From the NCBI RefSeq assembly GCF_020882245.1, contig NC_083597.1, positions 49,640,152 to 49,704,151 on the forward strand: a DNA stretch of 64,000 nucleotides, in the 5' to 3' direction. The DNA is from Rhopalosiphum padi. Lineage: Eukaryota; Arthropoda; Insecta; Hemiptera; Aphididae. This document shows, in pieces, positions 23,701-37,100 of this stretch. A program made the position numbers and the translations under genes. Under the pieces are notes generated by a model, which did no database searches, was not told the origin of the DNA, and saw only the letters and a list, made by a program, of their open reading frames with translations. Every line of letters begins with the position of its first letter. Within the stretch, counting starts at the first letter, position 1.

Positions 23701-26700
23701 TTGGCCAATTTTAATAAATGTTGTCCAATCTAACTTTATGTTGGCAAATTTTAATTCATGTTGTCCAATCTTAAAAAATGTTGTCCAATCATAAAAAATG
23801 TTGTCCAAAAAAAAATGTCCAAAAAAAAAATGTTGTCTAATCTAACTTTATTTTGGCCAATTTAAATTCATGTTGTCCAATCTTAATAAATGTTGTCCAA
23901 TCTAACTTTATGTTGGCAAATTTTAATTCATGTTGTCCAATCATAAAAAATGTTGTCCAAAAAAAAAATGTTGTCTAATCTAACTTTATTTTGGCCAATT
24001 TAAATTCATGTTGTCCAATCTTAATAAATGTTGTCCAATCTTAAAAAATGTTGTCCAATCTTAAAAAATGTTGTCCAATCACAAAAAATGTTGTCCAAAA
24101 AAAATGTCCAAAAAAATAAATGTTGTCCAATCTAACTTTATGTTGGCCAAATTAAATTCATGTTGTCCAATCTTAAAAAATGTTATAAAAAAAAAAATGT
24201 TGTCCAATCTTACTTTTTTTTGGCCAATTTAAATTCATGTTGTCCAATCTTAATAAATGTTGTCCAATCTTAATAAATGTTGTCCAATCATAAAAAATGT
24301 TGTACAAAAAAAAAATGCCCAAAAAAATAAATGTTGTCCAATCTAACTTTATGTTGGCAAATTTTAAAAAATGTTGTCAAATCATAAAAAATGTTGTCCA
24401 AAAAAAAAATGTTGTCCAATCTAACTTTATGTTGGCCAAATTAAATTCATGTTGTCCAATCTTAAAAAATGTTATAAAAAAAATGTCCAATCTAACTTTA
24501 TTTTGGACAATTTTAATTCATGTTGTCCAATCTTAAAAAATGTTGTCCAATCATAAAAAATGTTGTACAAAAAAAAAATGTCCAAAAAAATAAATGTTGT
24601 CCAATCTAACTTTATGTTGGCAAATTATAAAAAAATGTTGTCCAATCTAACTTTATGTTGGCCAATTTTAATAAATGTTGTCCAATCTAACTTTATGTTG
24701 GCAAATTTTAATTCATGTTGTCCAATCTTAAAAAATGTTGTCCAATCATAAAAAAAGTTGTCCAAAAAAAAATGTCCAAAAAAAAAATGTTGTCTAATCT
24801 AACTTTATTTTGGCCAATTTAAATTCATGTTGTCCAATCTTAATAAATGTTGTCCAATCTAACTTTATGTTGGCAAATTGTAATTCATGTTGTCCAATCA
24901 TAAAAAATGTTGTCCAAAAAAAAAATGTTGTCTAATCTAACTTTATTTTGGCCAATTTAAATTCATGTTGTCCAATCTTAATAAATGTTGTCCAATCTTA
25001 AAAAATGTTGTCCAATCTTAAAAAATGTTGTCCAATCACAAAAAATGTTGTCCAAAAAAAATGTCCAAAAAAATAAATGTTGTCCAATCTAACTTTATGT
25101 TGGCCAAATTAAATTCATGTTGTCCAATCTTAAAAAATGTCCAAAAAAAAAATGTTGTCCAATCTAACTTTTTTTTGGCCAATTTAAATTCATGTTGTCC
25201 AATCTTAAAAAATGTTGTCCAATCATAAAAAATGTTGTACAAAAAAAAAATGCCCAAAAAAATAAATGTTGTCCAATCTAACTTTATGTTGGCAAATTTT
25301 AAAAAATGTTGTCCAATCTAACTTTTTGTTGGCCAATTTTAATAAATGTTGTCCAATCTAACTTTATGTTGGCAAATTTTAATTCATGTTGTCCAATCTT
25401 AATAAATGTTGTCCAATCTAACTTTATGTTGGCAAATTTTAATTCATGTTGTCCAATCATAAAAAATGTTGTCCAAAAAAAAAATGTTGTCTAATCTAAC
25501 TTTATTTTGGCCAATTTAAATTCATGTTGTCCAATCTTAATAAATGTTGTCCAATCTTAAAAAATGTTGTCTAAAAAAAAATGTCCAAAAAAATAAATGT
25601 TGCCCAATCTAACTTTATGTTGGCAAATTTTAATTCATGTTGTCAAATCATAAAAAATGTTGTCCAAAAAAAAAATGTCCAAAAAAATAAATGTTGTCTA
25701 ATCTAACTTTATGTTGGCAAATTTTAAAAAATGTTGTCCAATCTTAAAAAATGTTGTCCAACCATAAAAAATGTTGTCCAATCATAAAAAATGTTGTCCA
25801 AAAAAAATGTCCAAAAAAATAAATGTTGTCCAATCTAACTTTATGTTGGCAAATTTTAATAAATGTTGTCCAATCTTAAAAAATGTTGTCCAATCATAAA
25901 AAAAGTTGTCCAAAAAAAAAATGTCCAAAAAAATAAATGTCCAATCTAACTTTATGTTGGCAAATTTTAAAAAATGTTGTCCAATCTAACTATGTTGGCC
26001 AATTTTAATAAATGTTGTCCAATCTAACTTTATGTTGGCAAATTTAAATTCATGTTGTCCAATCTTAATAAATGTTATCCAATCTTAAAAAATGTTGTCC
26101 AATCTTAATAAATGTTATAAAAAAAAATGTCCAATCTAACTTTATTTTGGCCAATTTAAATTCATGTTGTCCAATCTTAATAAATGTTGTCCAATCTTAA
26201 AAAATGTTGTCCAATCATAAAAAATGTTGTCCAAAAAAAATGTCCAAAAAAATAAATGTTGTCCAATCTAACTTTATGTTGGTCAAATTAAATTCATGTT
26301 GTCCAATCTTAAAAAATGTTATAAAAAAAAAATGTTGTCCAATCTAACTTTATTTTGGACAATTTTAATTCATGTTGCCCAATCTAACTTTATGTTGGCA
26401 AATTTTAATTCATGTTGTCAAATCATAAAAAATGTTGTCCAAAAAAAAAATGTTGTCCAATCTAACTTTATGTTGGCCAAATTAAATTCATGTTGTCCAA
26501 TCTTAAAAAATGTTGTCCAATCATAAAAAATGTTGTCCAAAAAAAATGTCCAAAAAAAAAATGTTGTCTAATCTAACTTTATTTTGGCCAATTTAAATTC
26601 ATGTTGTCCAATCTTAAAAAATGTTGTCCAATCATAAAAAATGTTGTACAAAAAAAAAATGTCCAAAAAAATAAATGTTGTCCAATCTAACTTTATGTTG

Positions 26701-27916
26701 GCAAATTATAAAAAAATGTTGTCCAATCTAACTTTATGTTGGCCAATTTTAATAAATGTTGTCCAATCTAACTTTATGTTGGCAAATTTTAATTCATGTT
26801 GTCCAATCTTAAAAAATGTTGTCCAATCATAAAAAATGTTGTCCAAAAAAAAATGTCCAAAAAAAAAATGTTGTCTAATCTAACTTTATTTTGGCCAATT
26901 TAAATTCATGTTGTCCAATCTTAATAAATGTTGTCCAATCTAACTTTATGTTGGCAAATTTTAATTCATGTTGTCCAATCATAAAAAATGTTGTCCAAAA
27001 AAAAAATGTTGTCTAATCTAACTTTATTTTGGCCAATTTAAATTCATGTTGTCCAATCTTAATAAATGTTGTCCAATCTTAAAAAATGTTGTCCAATCTT
27101 AAAAAATGTTGTCCAATCACAAAAAATGTTGTCCAAAAAAAATGTCCAAAAAAATAAATGTTGTCCAATCTAACTTTATGTTGGCCAAATTAAATTCATG
27201 TTGTCCAATCTTAAAAAATGTTATAAAAAAAAAAATGTTGTCCAATCTTACTTTTTTTTGGCCAATTTAAATTCATGTTGTCCAATCTTAATAAATGTTG
27301 TCCAATCTTAATAAATGTTGTCCAATCATAAAAAATGTTGTACAAAAAAAAAATGCCCAAAAAAATAAATGTTGTCCAATCTAACTTTATGTTGGCAAAT
27401 TTTAAAAAATGTTGTCAAATCATAAAAAATGTTGTCCAAAAAAAAAATGTTGTCCAATCTAACTTTATGTTGGCCAAATTAAATTCATGTTGTCCAATCT
27501 TAAAAAATGTTATAAAAAAAATGTCCAATCTAACTTTATTTTGGACAATTTTAATTCATGTTGTCCAATCTTAAAAAATGTTGTCCAATCATAAAAAATG
27601 TTGTACAAAAAAAAAATGTCCAAAAAAATAAATGTTGTCCAATCTAACTTTATGTTGGCAAATTTTAAAAAATGTTGTCCAATCTAACTTTATGTTGGCC
27701 AATTTTAATAAATGTTGTCCAATCTAACTTTATGTTGGCAAATTTTAATTCATGTTGTCCAATCTTAAAAAATGTTGTCCAATCATAAAAAATGTTGTCC
27801 AAAAAAAAATGTCCAAAAAAATAAATGTTGTCCAATCTAACTTTATTTTGGCCAATTTAAATTCAAGTTGTCCAATCTTAATAAATGTTGTCCAAAAAAA
27901 TAAATGTTTAATCTTT
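20745..27916. repeat. A-family segment 14 (7.2 kb)
   Basis: First long uninterrupted A segment, 7172 bp. It holds a 3038-bp tandem duplication (about 21,480-24,517 and 24,518-27,555). Frequent forms are ATGTTGGCAAATTTTAATTC, a GTTGTACAAAA variant, and a GTTGTCTAATC variant. Near the right end it returns to the short-segment type with the TTCAAGTTGTCC flank before block 15. I see no gene or unrelated sequence inside it. Confidence 0.95.
21480..27671. repeat. 3038-bp tandem duplication in segment 14
   Basis: About 21,480-24,517 is followed directly by a copy from 24,518. Homology continues to about 27,671, slightly past one unit. Variants such as GTTGTACAAAA and the GTTGGCAAATTATAAAA unit fall at the same offset throughout. 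Confidence 0.88.
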
Positions 27917-29183
27917 CGGCTGGAAATTAGTACAGTCTGGATAGTTGGACAGGCTGGACAGGTTGGATAGTTGGACAGGCTGGATAGTTGGACAGGATGG
28001 ACAGGTTGGATAGTTGGAAAGGTTGGAAATAAGAACAGGCTGGACAGGCTGGAAAGTTGGATAGTTGGACAGGCTGGATAGTTGGACAGGATGGACAGGT
28101 TGGAAAGTTGGACAGGCTGGACAGGTTGGATAGTTGGACAGGCTGGAAAGTTGGACAGGCTGGACAGGTTAGAAAGTTGGACAGGCTGGAAAGTTGGACA
28201 GGCTGGACAGGTTGGAAAGTTGGTCAGGCTGGACAGGTTGGAAAGTTGGACAGGCTGGACAGGTTGGATAGTTGGACAGGCTGGACAGTTTGGATAGTTG
28301 GACAGGCTGGAAAGTTGGACAGGCTGGACAGGTTGGATAGTTGGACAGGCTGGAAAGTTGGACAGGCTGGACAGGTTAGAAAGTTGGACAGGCTGGAAAG
28401 TTGGACAGGCTGGAAAGTTGGAAAGGTTGGAAATAAGAACAGGCTGGACAGGTTGGAAAGTTGGACAGGCTGGACAGGTTGGATAGTTGGAAAGGTTGGA
28501 AATAAGAACAGGCTGGACAGGCTGGAAAGTTGGATAGTTGGACAGGCTGGATAGTTGGACAGGATGGACAGGTTGGAAAGTTGGACAGGCTGGACAGGTT
28601 GGATAGTTGGACAGGCTGGAAAGTTGGACAGGCTGGACAGGTTAGAAAGTTGGACAGGCTGGAAAGTTGGACAGGCTGGACAGGTTGGAAAGTTGGTCAG
28701 GCTGGACAGGTTGGAAAGTTGGACAGGCTGGACAGGTTGGAAAGTTGGACAGGCTGGACAGTTTGGATAGTTGGACAGGCTGGAAAGTTGGACAGGCTGG
28801 ACAGGTTGGATAGTTGGACAGGCTGGACAGTTTGGATAGTTGGACATTCTGGAAAGTTGGACAGGCTGGACAGGTTAGAAAGTTGGACAGGCTGGAAAGT
28901 TGGACAGGCTGGATAGTTGGACAGGATGGAAAGTTGGAAAGGTTGGAAATAAGAACAGGCTAGACAGGCTGGACAGGCTGGAAGGTTGGACAGGCTGGAC
29001 AGGTTGGATAGTTGGACAGGCTGGACAGGTTGGATAGTTGGACAGGCTGGACAGTTTGGATAGTTGGACAGGCTGGACAGGTTGGAAAGTTGGACAGGCT
29101 GGAAAGTTGGACAGGCTGGACAGGTTGGAAAGTTAGACAGGTTGGAAAGTTGGACAGGTTGGATAGTTGGAATGGCTGGAAAG
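27917..29183. repeat. G-family block 15
   Basis: G block of 1267 bp. It contains a direct internal repeat of about 473 bp spacing: a unit starting near 28057 recurs near 28530. Its left about 435 bp recur at the left of block 16. Its right end matches block 13. The TTGGACATTCTGG marker lies near 28,847. Confidence 0.95.
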
Positions 29184-32100
29184 ATTTTCATTTATGTTGT
29201 CCAATCTTAATAAATGTTGTCCAATCTAACTTTATGTTGGCAAATTTAAATTCATGTTGTCCAATCATAAAAAATGTTGTCCAATCATAAAAAATGTTGT
29301 CCAAAAAAAATGTCCAAAAAAATAAATGTTGTCCAATCTAACTTTATGTTGGTCAAATTAAATTCATGTTGTCCAATCTTAATAAATGTTGTCCAATCTT
29401 AAAAAATGTTGTCCAATCACAAAAAATGTTGTCCAAAAAAAATGTCCAAAAAAATAAATGTTGTCCAATCTAACTTTATGTTGGCCAAATTAAATTCATG
29501 TTGTCCAATCTTAAAAAATGTCCAAAAAAAAAATGTTGTCCAATCTAACTTTTTTTTGGCCAATTTAAATTCATGTTGTCCAATCTTAAAAAATGTTGTC
29601 CAATCATAAAAAATGTTGTACAAAAAAAAAATGCCCAAAAAAATAAATGTTGTCCAATCTAACTTTATGTTGGCAAATTTTAAAAAATGTTGTCCAATCT
29701 AACTTTTTGTTGGCCAATTTTAATAAATGTTGTCCAATCTAACTTTATGTTGGCAAATTTTAATTCATGTTGTCCAATCTTAATAAATGTTGTCCAATCT
29801 AACTTTATGTTGGCAAATTTTAATTCATGTTGTCCAATCATAAAAAATGTTGTCCAAAAAAAAAATGTTGTCTAATCTAACTTTATTTTGGCCAATTTAA
29901 ATTCATGTTGTCCAATCTTAATAAATGTTGTCCAATCTTAAAAAATGTTGTCTAAAAAAAAATGTCCAAAAAAATAAATGTTGCCCAATCTAACTTTATG
30001 TTGGCAAATTTTAATTCATGTTGTCAAATCATAAAAAATGTTGTCCAAAAAAAAAATGTCCAAAAAAATAAATGTTGTCTAATCTAACTTTATGTTGGCA
30101 AATTTTAAAAAATGTTGTCCAATCTTAAAAAATGTTGTCCAACCATAAAAAATGTTGTCCAATCATAAAAAATGTTGTCCAAAAAAAATGTCCAAAAAAA
30201 TAAATGTTGTCCAATCTAACTTTATGTTGGCAAATTTTAATAAATGTTGTCCAATCTTAAAAAATGTTGTCCAATCATAAAAAAAGTTGTCCAAAAAAAA
30301 AATGTCCAAAAAAATAAATGTCCAATCTAACTTTATGTTGGCAAATTTTAAAAAATGTTGTCCAATCTAACTATGTTGGCCAATTTTAATAAATGTTGTC
30401 CAATCTAACTTTATGTTGGCAAATTTAAATTCATGTTGTCCAATCTTAATAAATGTTATCCAATCTTAAAAAATGTTGTCCAATCTTAATAAATGTTATA
30501 AAAAAAAATGTCCAATCTAACTTTATTTTGGCCAATTTAAATTCATGTTGTCCAATCTTAATAAATGTTGTCCAATCTTAAAAAATGTTGTCCAATCATA
30601 AAAAATGTTGTCCAAAAAAAATGTCCAAAAAAATAAATGTTGTCCAATCTAACTTTATGTTGGTCAAATTAAATTCATGTTGTCCAATCTTAAAAAATGT
30701 TATAAAAAAAAAATGTTGTCCAATCTAACTTTATTTTGGACAATTTTAATTCATGTTGCCCAATCTAACTTTATGTTGGCAAATTTTAATTCATGTTGTC
30801 AAATCATAAAAAATGTTGTCCAAAAAAAAAATGTTGTCCAATCTAACTTTATGTTGGCCAAATTAAATTCATGTTGTCCAATCTTAAAAAATGTTGTCCA
30901 ATCATAAAAAATGTTGTCCAAAAAAAATGTCCAAAAAAAAAATGTTGTCTAATCTAACTTTATTTTGGCCAATTTAAATTCATGTTGTCCAATCTTAAAA
31001 AATGTTGTCCAATCATAAAAAATGTTGTACAAAAAAAAAATGTCCAAAAAAATAAATGTTGTCCAATCTAACTTTATGTTGGCAAATTATAAAAAAATGT
31101 TGTCCAATCTAACTTTATGTTGGCCAATTTTAATAAATGTTGTCCAATCTAACTTTATGTTGGCAAATTTTAATTCATGTTGTCCAATCTTAAAAAATGT
31201 TGTCCAATCATAAAAAATGTTGTCCAAAAAAAAATGTCCAAAAAAAAAATGTTGTCTAATCTAACTTTATTTTGGCCAATTTAAATTCATGTTGTCCAAT
31301 CTTAATAAATGTTGTCCAATCTAACTTTATGTTGGCAAATTTTAATTCATGTTGTCCAATCATAAAAAATGTTGTCCAAAAAAAAAATGTTGTCTAATCT
31401 AACTTTATTTTGGCCAATTTAAATTCATGTTGTCCAATCTTAATAAATGTTGTCCAATCTTAAAAAATGTTGTCCAATCTTAAAAAATGTTGTCCAATCA
31501 CAAAAAATGTTGTCCAAAAAAAATGTCCAAAAAAATAAATGTTGTCCAATCTAACTTTATGTTGGCCAAATTAAATTCATGTTGTCCAATCTTAAAAAAT
31601 GTTATAAAAAAAAAAATGTTGTCCAATCTTACTTTTTTTTGGCCAATTTAAATTCATGTTGTCCAATCTTAATAAATGTTGTCCAATCTTAATAAATGTT
31701 GTCCAATCATAAAAAATGTTGTACAAAAAAAAATGCCCAAAAAAATAAATGTTGTCCAATCTAACTTTATGTTGGCAAATTTTAAAAAATGTTGTCAAAT
31801 CATAAAAAATGTTGTCCAAAAAAAAAATGTTGTCCAATCTAACTTTATGTTGGCCAAATTAAATTCATGTTGTCCAATCTTAAAAAATGTTATAAAAAAA
31901 ATGTCCAATCTAACTTTATTTTGGACAATTTTAATTCATGTTGTCCAATCTTAAAAAATGTTGTCCAATCATAAAAAATGTTGTACAAAAAAAAAATGTC
32001 CAAAAAAATAAATGTTGTCCAATCTAACTTTATGTTGGCAAATTTTAAAAAATGTTGTCCAATCTAACTTTATGTTGGCCAATTTTAATAAATGTTGTCC

Positions 32101-32296
32101 AATCTAACTTTATGTTGGCAAATTTTAATTCATGTTGTCCAATCTTAAAAAATGTTGTCCAATCATAAAAAATGTTGTCCAAAAAAAAATGTCCAAAAAA
32201 ATAAATGTTGTCCAATCTAACTTTATTTTGGCCAATTTAAATTCAAGTTGTCCAATCTTAATAAATGTTGTCCAAAAAAATAAATGTTTAATCTTT
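29184..32296. repeat. A-family segment 15
   Basis: A segment of 3113 bp. From about 29,384 it is a copy of segment 14 from about 25,003 (offset 4381 bp, becoming 4380 after a 1-bp shortening of an A run near 31,727). Confidence 0.95.
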
Positions 32297-32882
32297 CGGC
32301 TGGAAATTAGTACAGTCTGGATAGTTGGACAGGCTGGACAGGTTGGATAGTTGGACAGGCTGGATAGTTGGACAGGATGGACAGGTTGGATAGTTGGAAA
32401 GGTTGGAAATAAGAACAGGCTGGACAGGCTGGAAAGTTGGATAGTTGGACAGGCTGGATAGTTGGACAGGATGGACAGGTTGGAAAGTTGGACAGGCTGG
32501 ACAGGTTGGATAGTTGGACAGGCTGGAAAGTTGGACAGGCTGGACAGGTTAGAAAGTTGGACAGGCTGGAAAGTTGGACAGGCTGGACAGGTTGGAAAGT
32601 TGGTCAGGCTGGACAGGTTGGAAAGTTGGACAGGCTGGACAGGTTGGATAGTTGGACAGGCTGGACAGTTTGGATAGTTGGACAGGCTGGAAAGTTGGAC
32701 AGGCTGGACAGGTTGGATAGTTGGACAGGCTGGACAGGTTGGAAAGTTGGACAGGCTGGACAGGTTGGATAGTTGGACAGGCTGGACAGTTTGGATAGTT
32801 GGACAGGCTGGAAAGTTGGACAGGCTGGACAGGTTGGAAAGTTGGACAGGCTGGAAAGTTGGACAGATTGGACAGGTTGGAA
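32297..32882. repeat. G-family block 16, right end lost
   Basis: G block of 586 bp and the only one without the right junction. The array runs to GGACAGGTTGG and switches at 32,880/32,881 straight into AATCTTAATAAATG. Compared with block 14 plus segment 14, about 252 bp are missing (about 20,690-20,941), joined at a 2-base AA overlap. It is best explained as a deletion derivative. GATTGGACA (32866-32874) faces TGTCCAATC (32896-32904), a 9-bp perfect inverted repeat at the join. Confidence 0.93.
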
Positions 32883-33320
32883 TCTTAATAAATGTTGTCC
32901 AATCTTAAAAAATGTTGTCCAATCATAAAAAATGTTGTCCAAAAAAAATGTCCAAAAAAATAAATGTTGTCCAATCTAACTTTATGTTGGTCAAATTAAA
33001 TTCATGTTGTCCAATCTTAAAAAATGTTATAAAAAAAAAATGTTGTCCAATCTAACTTTATTTTGGACAATTTTAATTCATGTTGCCCAATCTAACTTTA
33101 TGTTGGCAAATTTTAATTCATGTTGTCAAATCATAAAAAATGTTGTCCAAAAAAAAAATGTTGTCCAATCTAACTTTATGTTGGCCAAATTAAATTCATG
33201 TTGTCCAATCTTAAAAAATGTTATAAAAAAAATGTCCAATCTAACTTTATTTTGGCCAATTTAAATTCATGTTGTCCAATCTTAATAAATGTTGTCCAAA
33301 AAAATAAATGTTTAATCTTT
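32883..33320. repeat. A-family segment 16
   Basis: A segment of 438 bp, the shortest in the window. It aligns with segment 14 from 20,942 at an offset of 11,939 bp, and with the end of segment 17 at 5325 bp. Confidence 0.95.
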
Positions 33321-34181
33321 CGGCTGGAAATTAGTACAGTCTGGATAGTTTGACAGGCTGGACAGGTTGGATAGTTGGACAGGCTGGATAGTTGGACAGG
33401 ATGGACAGGTTGGATAGTTGGAAAGGTTGGAAATAAGAACAGGCTGGACAGGCTGGACAGGCTGGAAAGTTGGATAGTTGGACAGGCTGGATAGTTGGAC
33501 AGGATGGACAGGTTGGATAGTTGGAAAGGTTGGAAATAAGAACAGGCTGGACAGGCTGGAAAGTTGGATAGTTGGACAGGCTGGATAGTTGGACAGGATG
33601 GACAGGTTGGATAGTTGGAAAGGTTGGAAATAAGAACAGGCTGGACAGGCTGGACAGGCTGGAAAGTTGGATAGTTGGACAGGCTGGATAGTTGGACAGG
33701 ATGGACAGGTTGGATAGTTGGAAAGGTTGGAAATAAGAACAGGCTGGACAGGCTGGAAAGTTGGATAGTTGGACAGGCTGGATAGTTGGACAGGATGGAC
33801 AGGTTGGAAAGTTGGACAGGCTGGACAGGTTGGATAGTTGGACAGGCTGGAAAGTTGGACAGGCTGGACAGGTTAGAAAGTTGGACAGGCTGGAAAGTTG
33901 GACAGGCTGGACAGGTTGGAAAGTTGGACAGGCTAGAAGGTTGGACAGGCTGGACAGGTTGGATAGTTGGACAGGCTGGACAGGTTGGAAAGTTGGACAG
34001 GCTGGACAGGTTGGATAGTTGGACAGGCTGGACAGTTTGGATAGTTGGACAGGCTGGAAAGTTGGACAGGCTGGACAGGTTGGAAAGTTGGACAGGCTGG
34101 AAAGTTGGACAGATTGGACAGGTTGGAAAGTTAGACAGGTTGGAAAGTTGGACAGGTTGGATAGTTGGAATGGCTGGAAAG
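33321..34181. repeat. G-family block 17
   Basis: G block of 861 bp, a copy of block 14 at 13,437 bp. It includes the AGTTTGACAGG opening and the 103/94-bp internal units from 33,404. GAATTC follows at 34226-34231. Confidence 0.95.
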
Positions 34182-37100
34182 ATTTTCATTTATGTTGTCC
34201 AATCTAACTTTATTTTGGCCAATTTGAATTCATGTTGTCCAATCTTAATAAATGTTGTCCAATCTAACTTTATGTTGGCAAATTTAAATTCATGTTGTCC
34301 AATCATAAAAAATGTTGTCCAAAAAAAAAATGTTGTCTAATCTTACTTTATTTTGGCCAATTTAAATTCATGTTGTCCAATCTTAATAAATGTTGTCCAA
34401 TCTTAAAAAATGTTGTCCAATCATAAAAAATGTTGTCCAAAAAAAATGTCCAAAAAAATAAATGTTGTCCAATCTAACTTTATGTTGGTCAAATTAAATT
34501 CATGTTGTCCAATCTTAAAAAATGTTATAAAAAAAAAATGTTGTCCAATCTAACTTTATTTTGGACAATTTTAATTCATGTTGCCCAATCTAACTTTATG
34601 TTGGCAAATTTTAATTCATGTTGTCAAATCATAAAAAATGTTGTCCAAAAAAAAAATGTTGTCCAATCTAACTTTATGTTGGCCAAAATAAATTCATGTT
34701 GTCCAATCTTAAAAAATGTTGTCCAATCATAAAAAATGTTGTCCAAAAAAAAATGTCCAAAAAAAAAATGTTGTCTAATCTAACTTTATTTTGGCCAATT
34801 TAAATTCATGTTGTCCAATCTTAATTCATGTTGTCCAATCATAAAAAATGTTGTCCAAAAAAAAAATGTTGTCTAATCTAACTTTATTTTGGCCAATTTA
34901 AATTCATGTTGTCCAATCTTAATAAATGTTGTGCAATCTTAAAAAATGTTGTCCAATCTTAAAAAATGTTGTCCAATCACAAAAAATGTTGTCCAAAAAA
35001 AATGTCCAAAAAAATAAATGTTGTCCAATCTAACTTTATGTTGGCCAAATTAAATTCATGTTGTCCAATCTTAAAAAATGTTATAAAAAAAAAAATGTTG
35101 TCCAATCTTACTTTTTTTTGGCCAATTTAAATTCATGTTGTCCAATCTTAATAAATGTTGTCCAATCATAAAAAATGTTGTACAAAAAAAAAATGCCCAA
35201 AAAAATAAATGTTGTCCAATCTAACTTTATGTTGGCAAATTTTAATTCATGTTGTCCAATCTTAATAAATGTTGTCCAATCTAACTTTATGTTGGCAAAT
35301 TTTAATTCATGTTGTCCAATCATAAAAAATGTTGTCCAAAAAAAAAATGTTGTCTAATCTAACTTTATTTTGGCCAATTTAAATTCATGTTGTCCAATCT
35401 TAAAAAATGTTGTCCAATCTTAATAAATGTTATAAAAAAAAATGTCCAATCTAACTTTATTTTGGCCAATTTAAATTCATGTTGTCCAATCTTAATAAAT
35501 GTTGTCCAATCTTAAAAAATGTTGTCCAATCATAAAAAATGTTGTCCAAAAAAAATGTCCAAAAAAATAAATGTTGTCCAATCTAACTTTATGTTGGTCA
35601 AATTAAATTCATGTTGTCCAATCTTAAAAAATGTTATAAAAAAAAAATGTTGTCCAATCTAACTTTATTTTGGACAATTTTAATTCATGTTGCCCAATCT
35701 AACTTTATGTTGGCAAATTATAAAAAAATGTTGTCCAATCTAACTTTATGTTGGCCAATTTTAATAAATGTTGTCCAATCTAACTTTATGTTGGCAAATT
35801 TTAATTCATGTTGTCCAATCTTAAAAAATGTTGTCCAATCCTAAAAAATGTTGTCCAAAAAAAAATGTCCAAAAAAAAAATGTTGTCTAATCTAACTTTA
35901 TTTTGGCCAATTTAAATTCATGTTGTCCAATCTTAATAAATGTTGTCCAATCTAACTTTATGTTGGCAAATTTTAATTCATGTTGTCCAATCATAAAAAA
36001 TGTTGTCCAAAAAAAAAATGTTGTCTAATCTAACTTTATTTTGGCCAATTTAAATTCATGTTGTCCAATCTTAATAAATGTTGTCCAATCTTAAAAAATG
36101 TTGTCCAATCTTAAAAAATGTTGTCCAATCACAAAAAATGTTGTCCAAAAAAAATGTCCAAAAAAATAAATGTTGTCCAATCTAACTTTATGTTGGCCAA
36201 ATTAAATTCATGTTGTCCAATCTTAAAAAATGTTATAAAAAAAAAAATGTTGTCCAATCTTACTTTTTTTTGGCCAATTTAAATTCATGTTGTCCAATCT
36301 TAATAAATGTTGTCCAATCATAAAAAATGTTGTACAATAAAAAAATGCCCAAAAAAATAAATGTTGTCCAATCTAACTTTATGTTGGCAAATTTTAAAAA
36401 ATGTTGTCCAATCTAACTTTTTGTTGGCCAATTTTAATAAATGTTGTCCAATCTAACTTTATGTTGGCAAATTTTAATTCATGTTGTCCAATCTTAATAA
36501 ATGTTGTCCAATCTAACTTTATGTTGGCAAATTTTAATTCATGTTGTCCAATCATAAAAAATGTTGTCCAAAAAAAAAATGTTGTCTAATCTAACTTTAT
36601 TTTGGCCAATTTAAATTCATGTTGTCCAATCTTAATAAATGTTGTCCAATCTTAAAAAATGTTGTCTAAAAAAAAATGTCCAAAAAAATAAATGTTGCCC
36701 AATCTAACTTTATGTTGGCAAATTTTAATTCATGTTGTCAAATCATAAAAAATGTTGTCCAAAAAAAAAATGTCCAAAAAAATAAATGTTGTCTAATCTA
36801 ACTTTATGTTGGCAAATTTTAAAAAATGTTGTCCAATCTTAAAAAATGTTGTCCAACCATAAAAAATGTTGTCCAATCATAAAAAATGTTGTCCAAAAAA
36901 AATGTCCAAAAAAATAAATGTTGTCCAATCTAACTTTATGTTGGCAAATTTTAATAAATGTTGTCCAATCTTAAAAAATGTTGTCCAATCATAAAAAAAG
37001 TTGTCCAAAAAAAAAATGTCCAAAAAAATAAATGTCCAATCTAACTTTATGTTGGCAAATTTTAAAAAATGTTGTCCAATCTAACTATGTTGGCCAATTT

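Larger units (their letters stand above)
25003..32732. repeat. 4.38-kb direct duplication including G blocks 15 and 16
   Basis: About 25,003-28,352 recurs at 29,384-32,732. The copy includes the A-to-G junction and the first about 435 bp of the G block. Because 25,003 also lies in the second copy of the 3038-bp repeat, sequences near 22.0, 25.0 and 29.4 kb form a three-member set. Confidence 0.88.
19798..34825. repeat. 1.59-kb copy pair separated by 13,437 bp
   Basis: About 19,798-21,388 (end of segment 13, block 14, start of segment 14) recurs at about 33,235-34,825 with very few differences, one being GGCCAAAATAA near 34,681. The intervening 12 kb is mostly the 3.0- and 4.4-kb repeats. Confidence 0.87.

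Noticed and set aside
21065..27574. Many plus-strand frames of 60-90 codons starting MLSNL or MLYKK in A segments
   Set aside because: Each A unit begins with ATG, and three 20-bp units make 60 bp, an in-frame period. Start codons and short open frames therefore arise automatically.
20745..27916. CRISPR array
   Set aside because: Units are directly adjacent with no unique spacers of constant length, and no cas gene is present.
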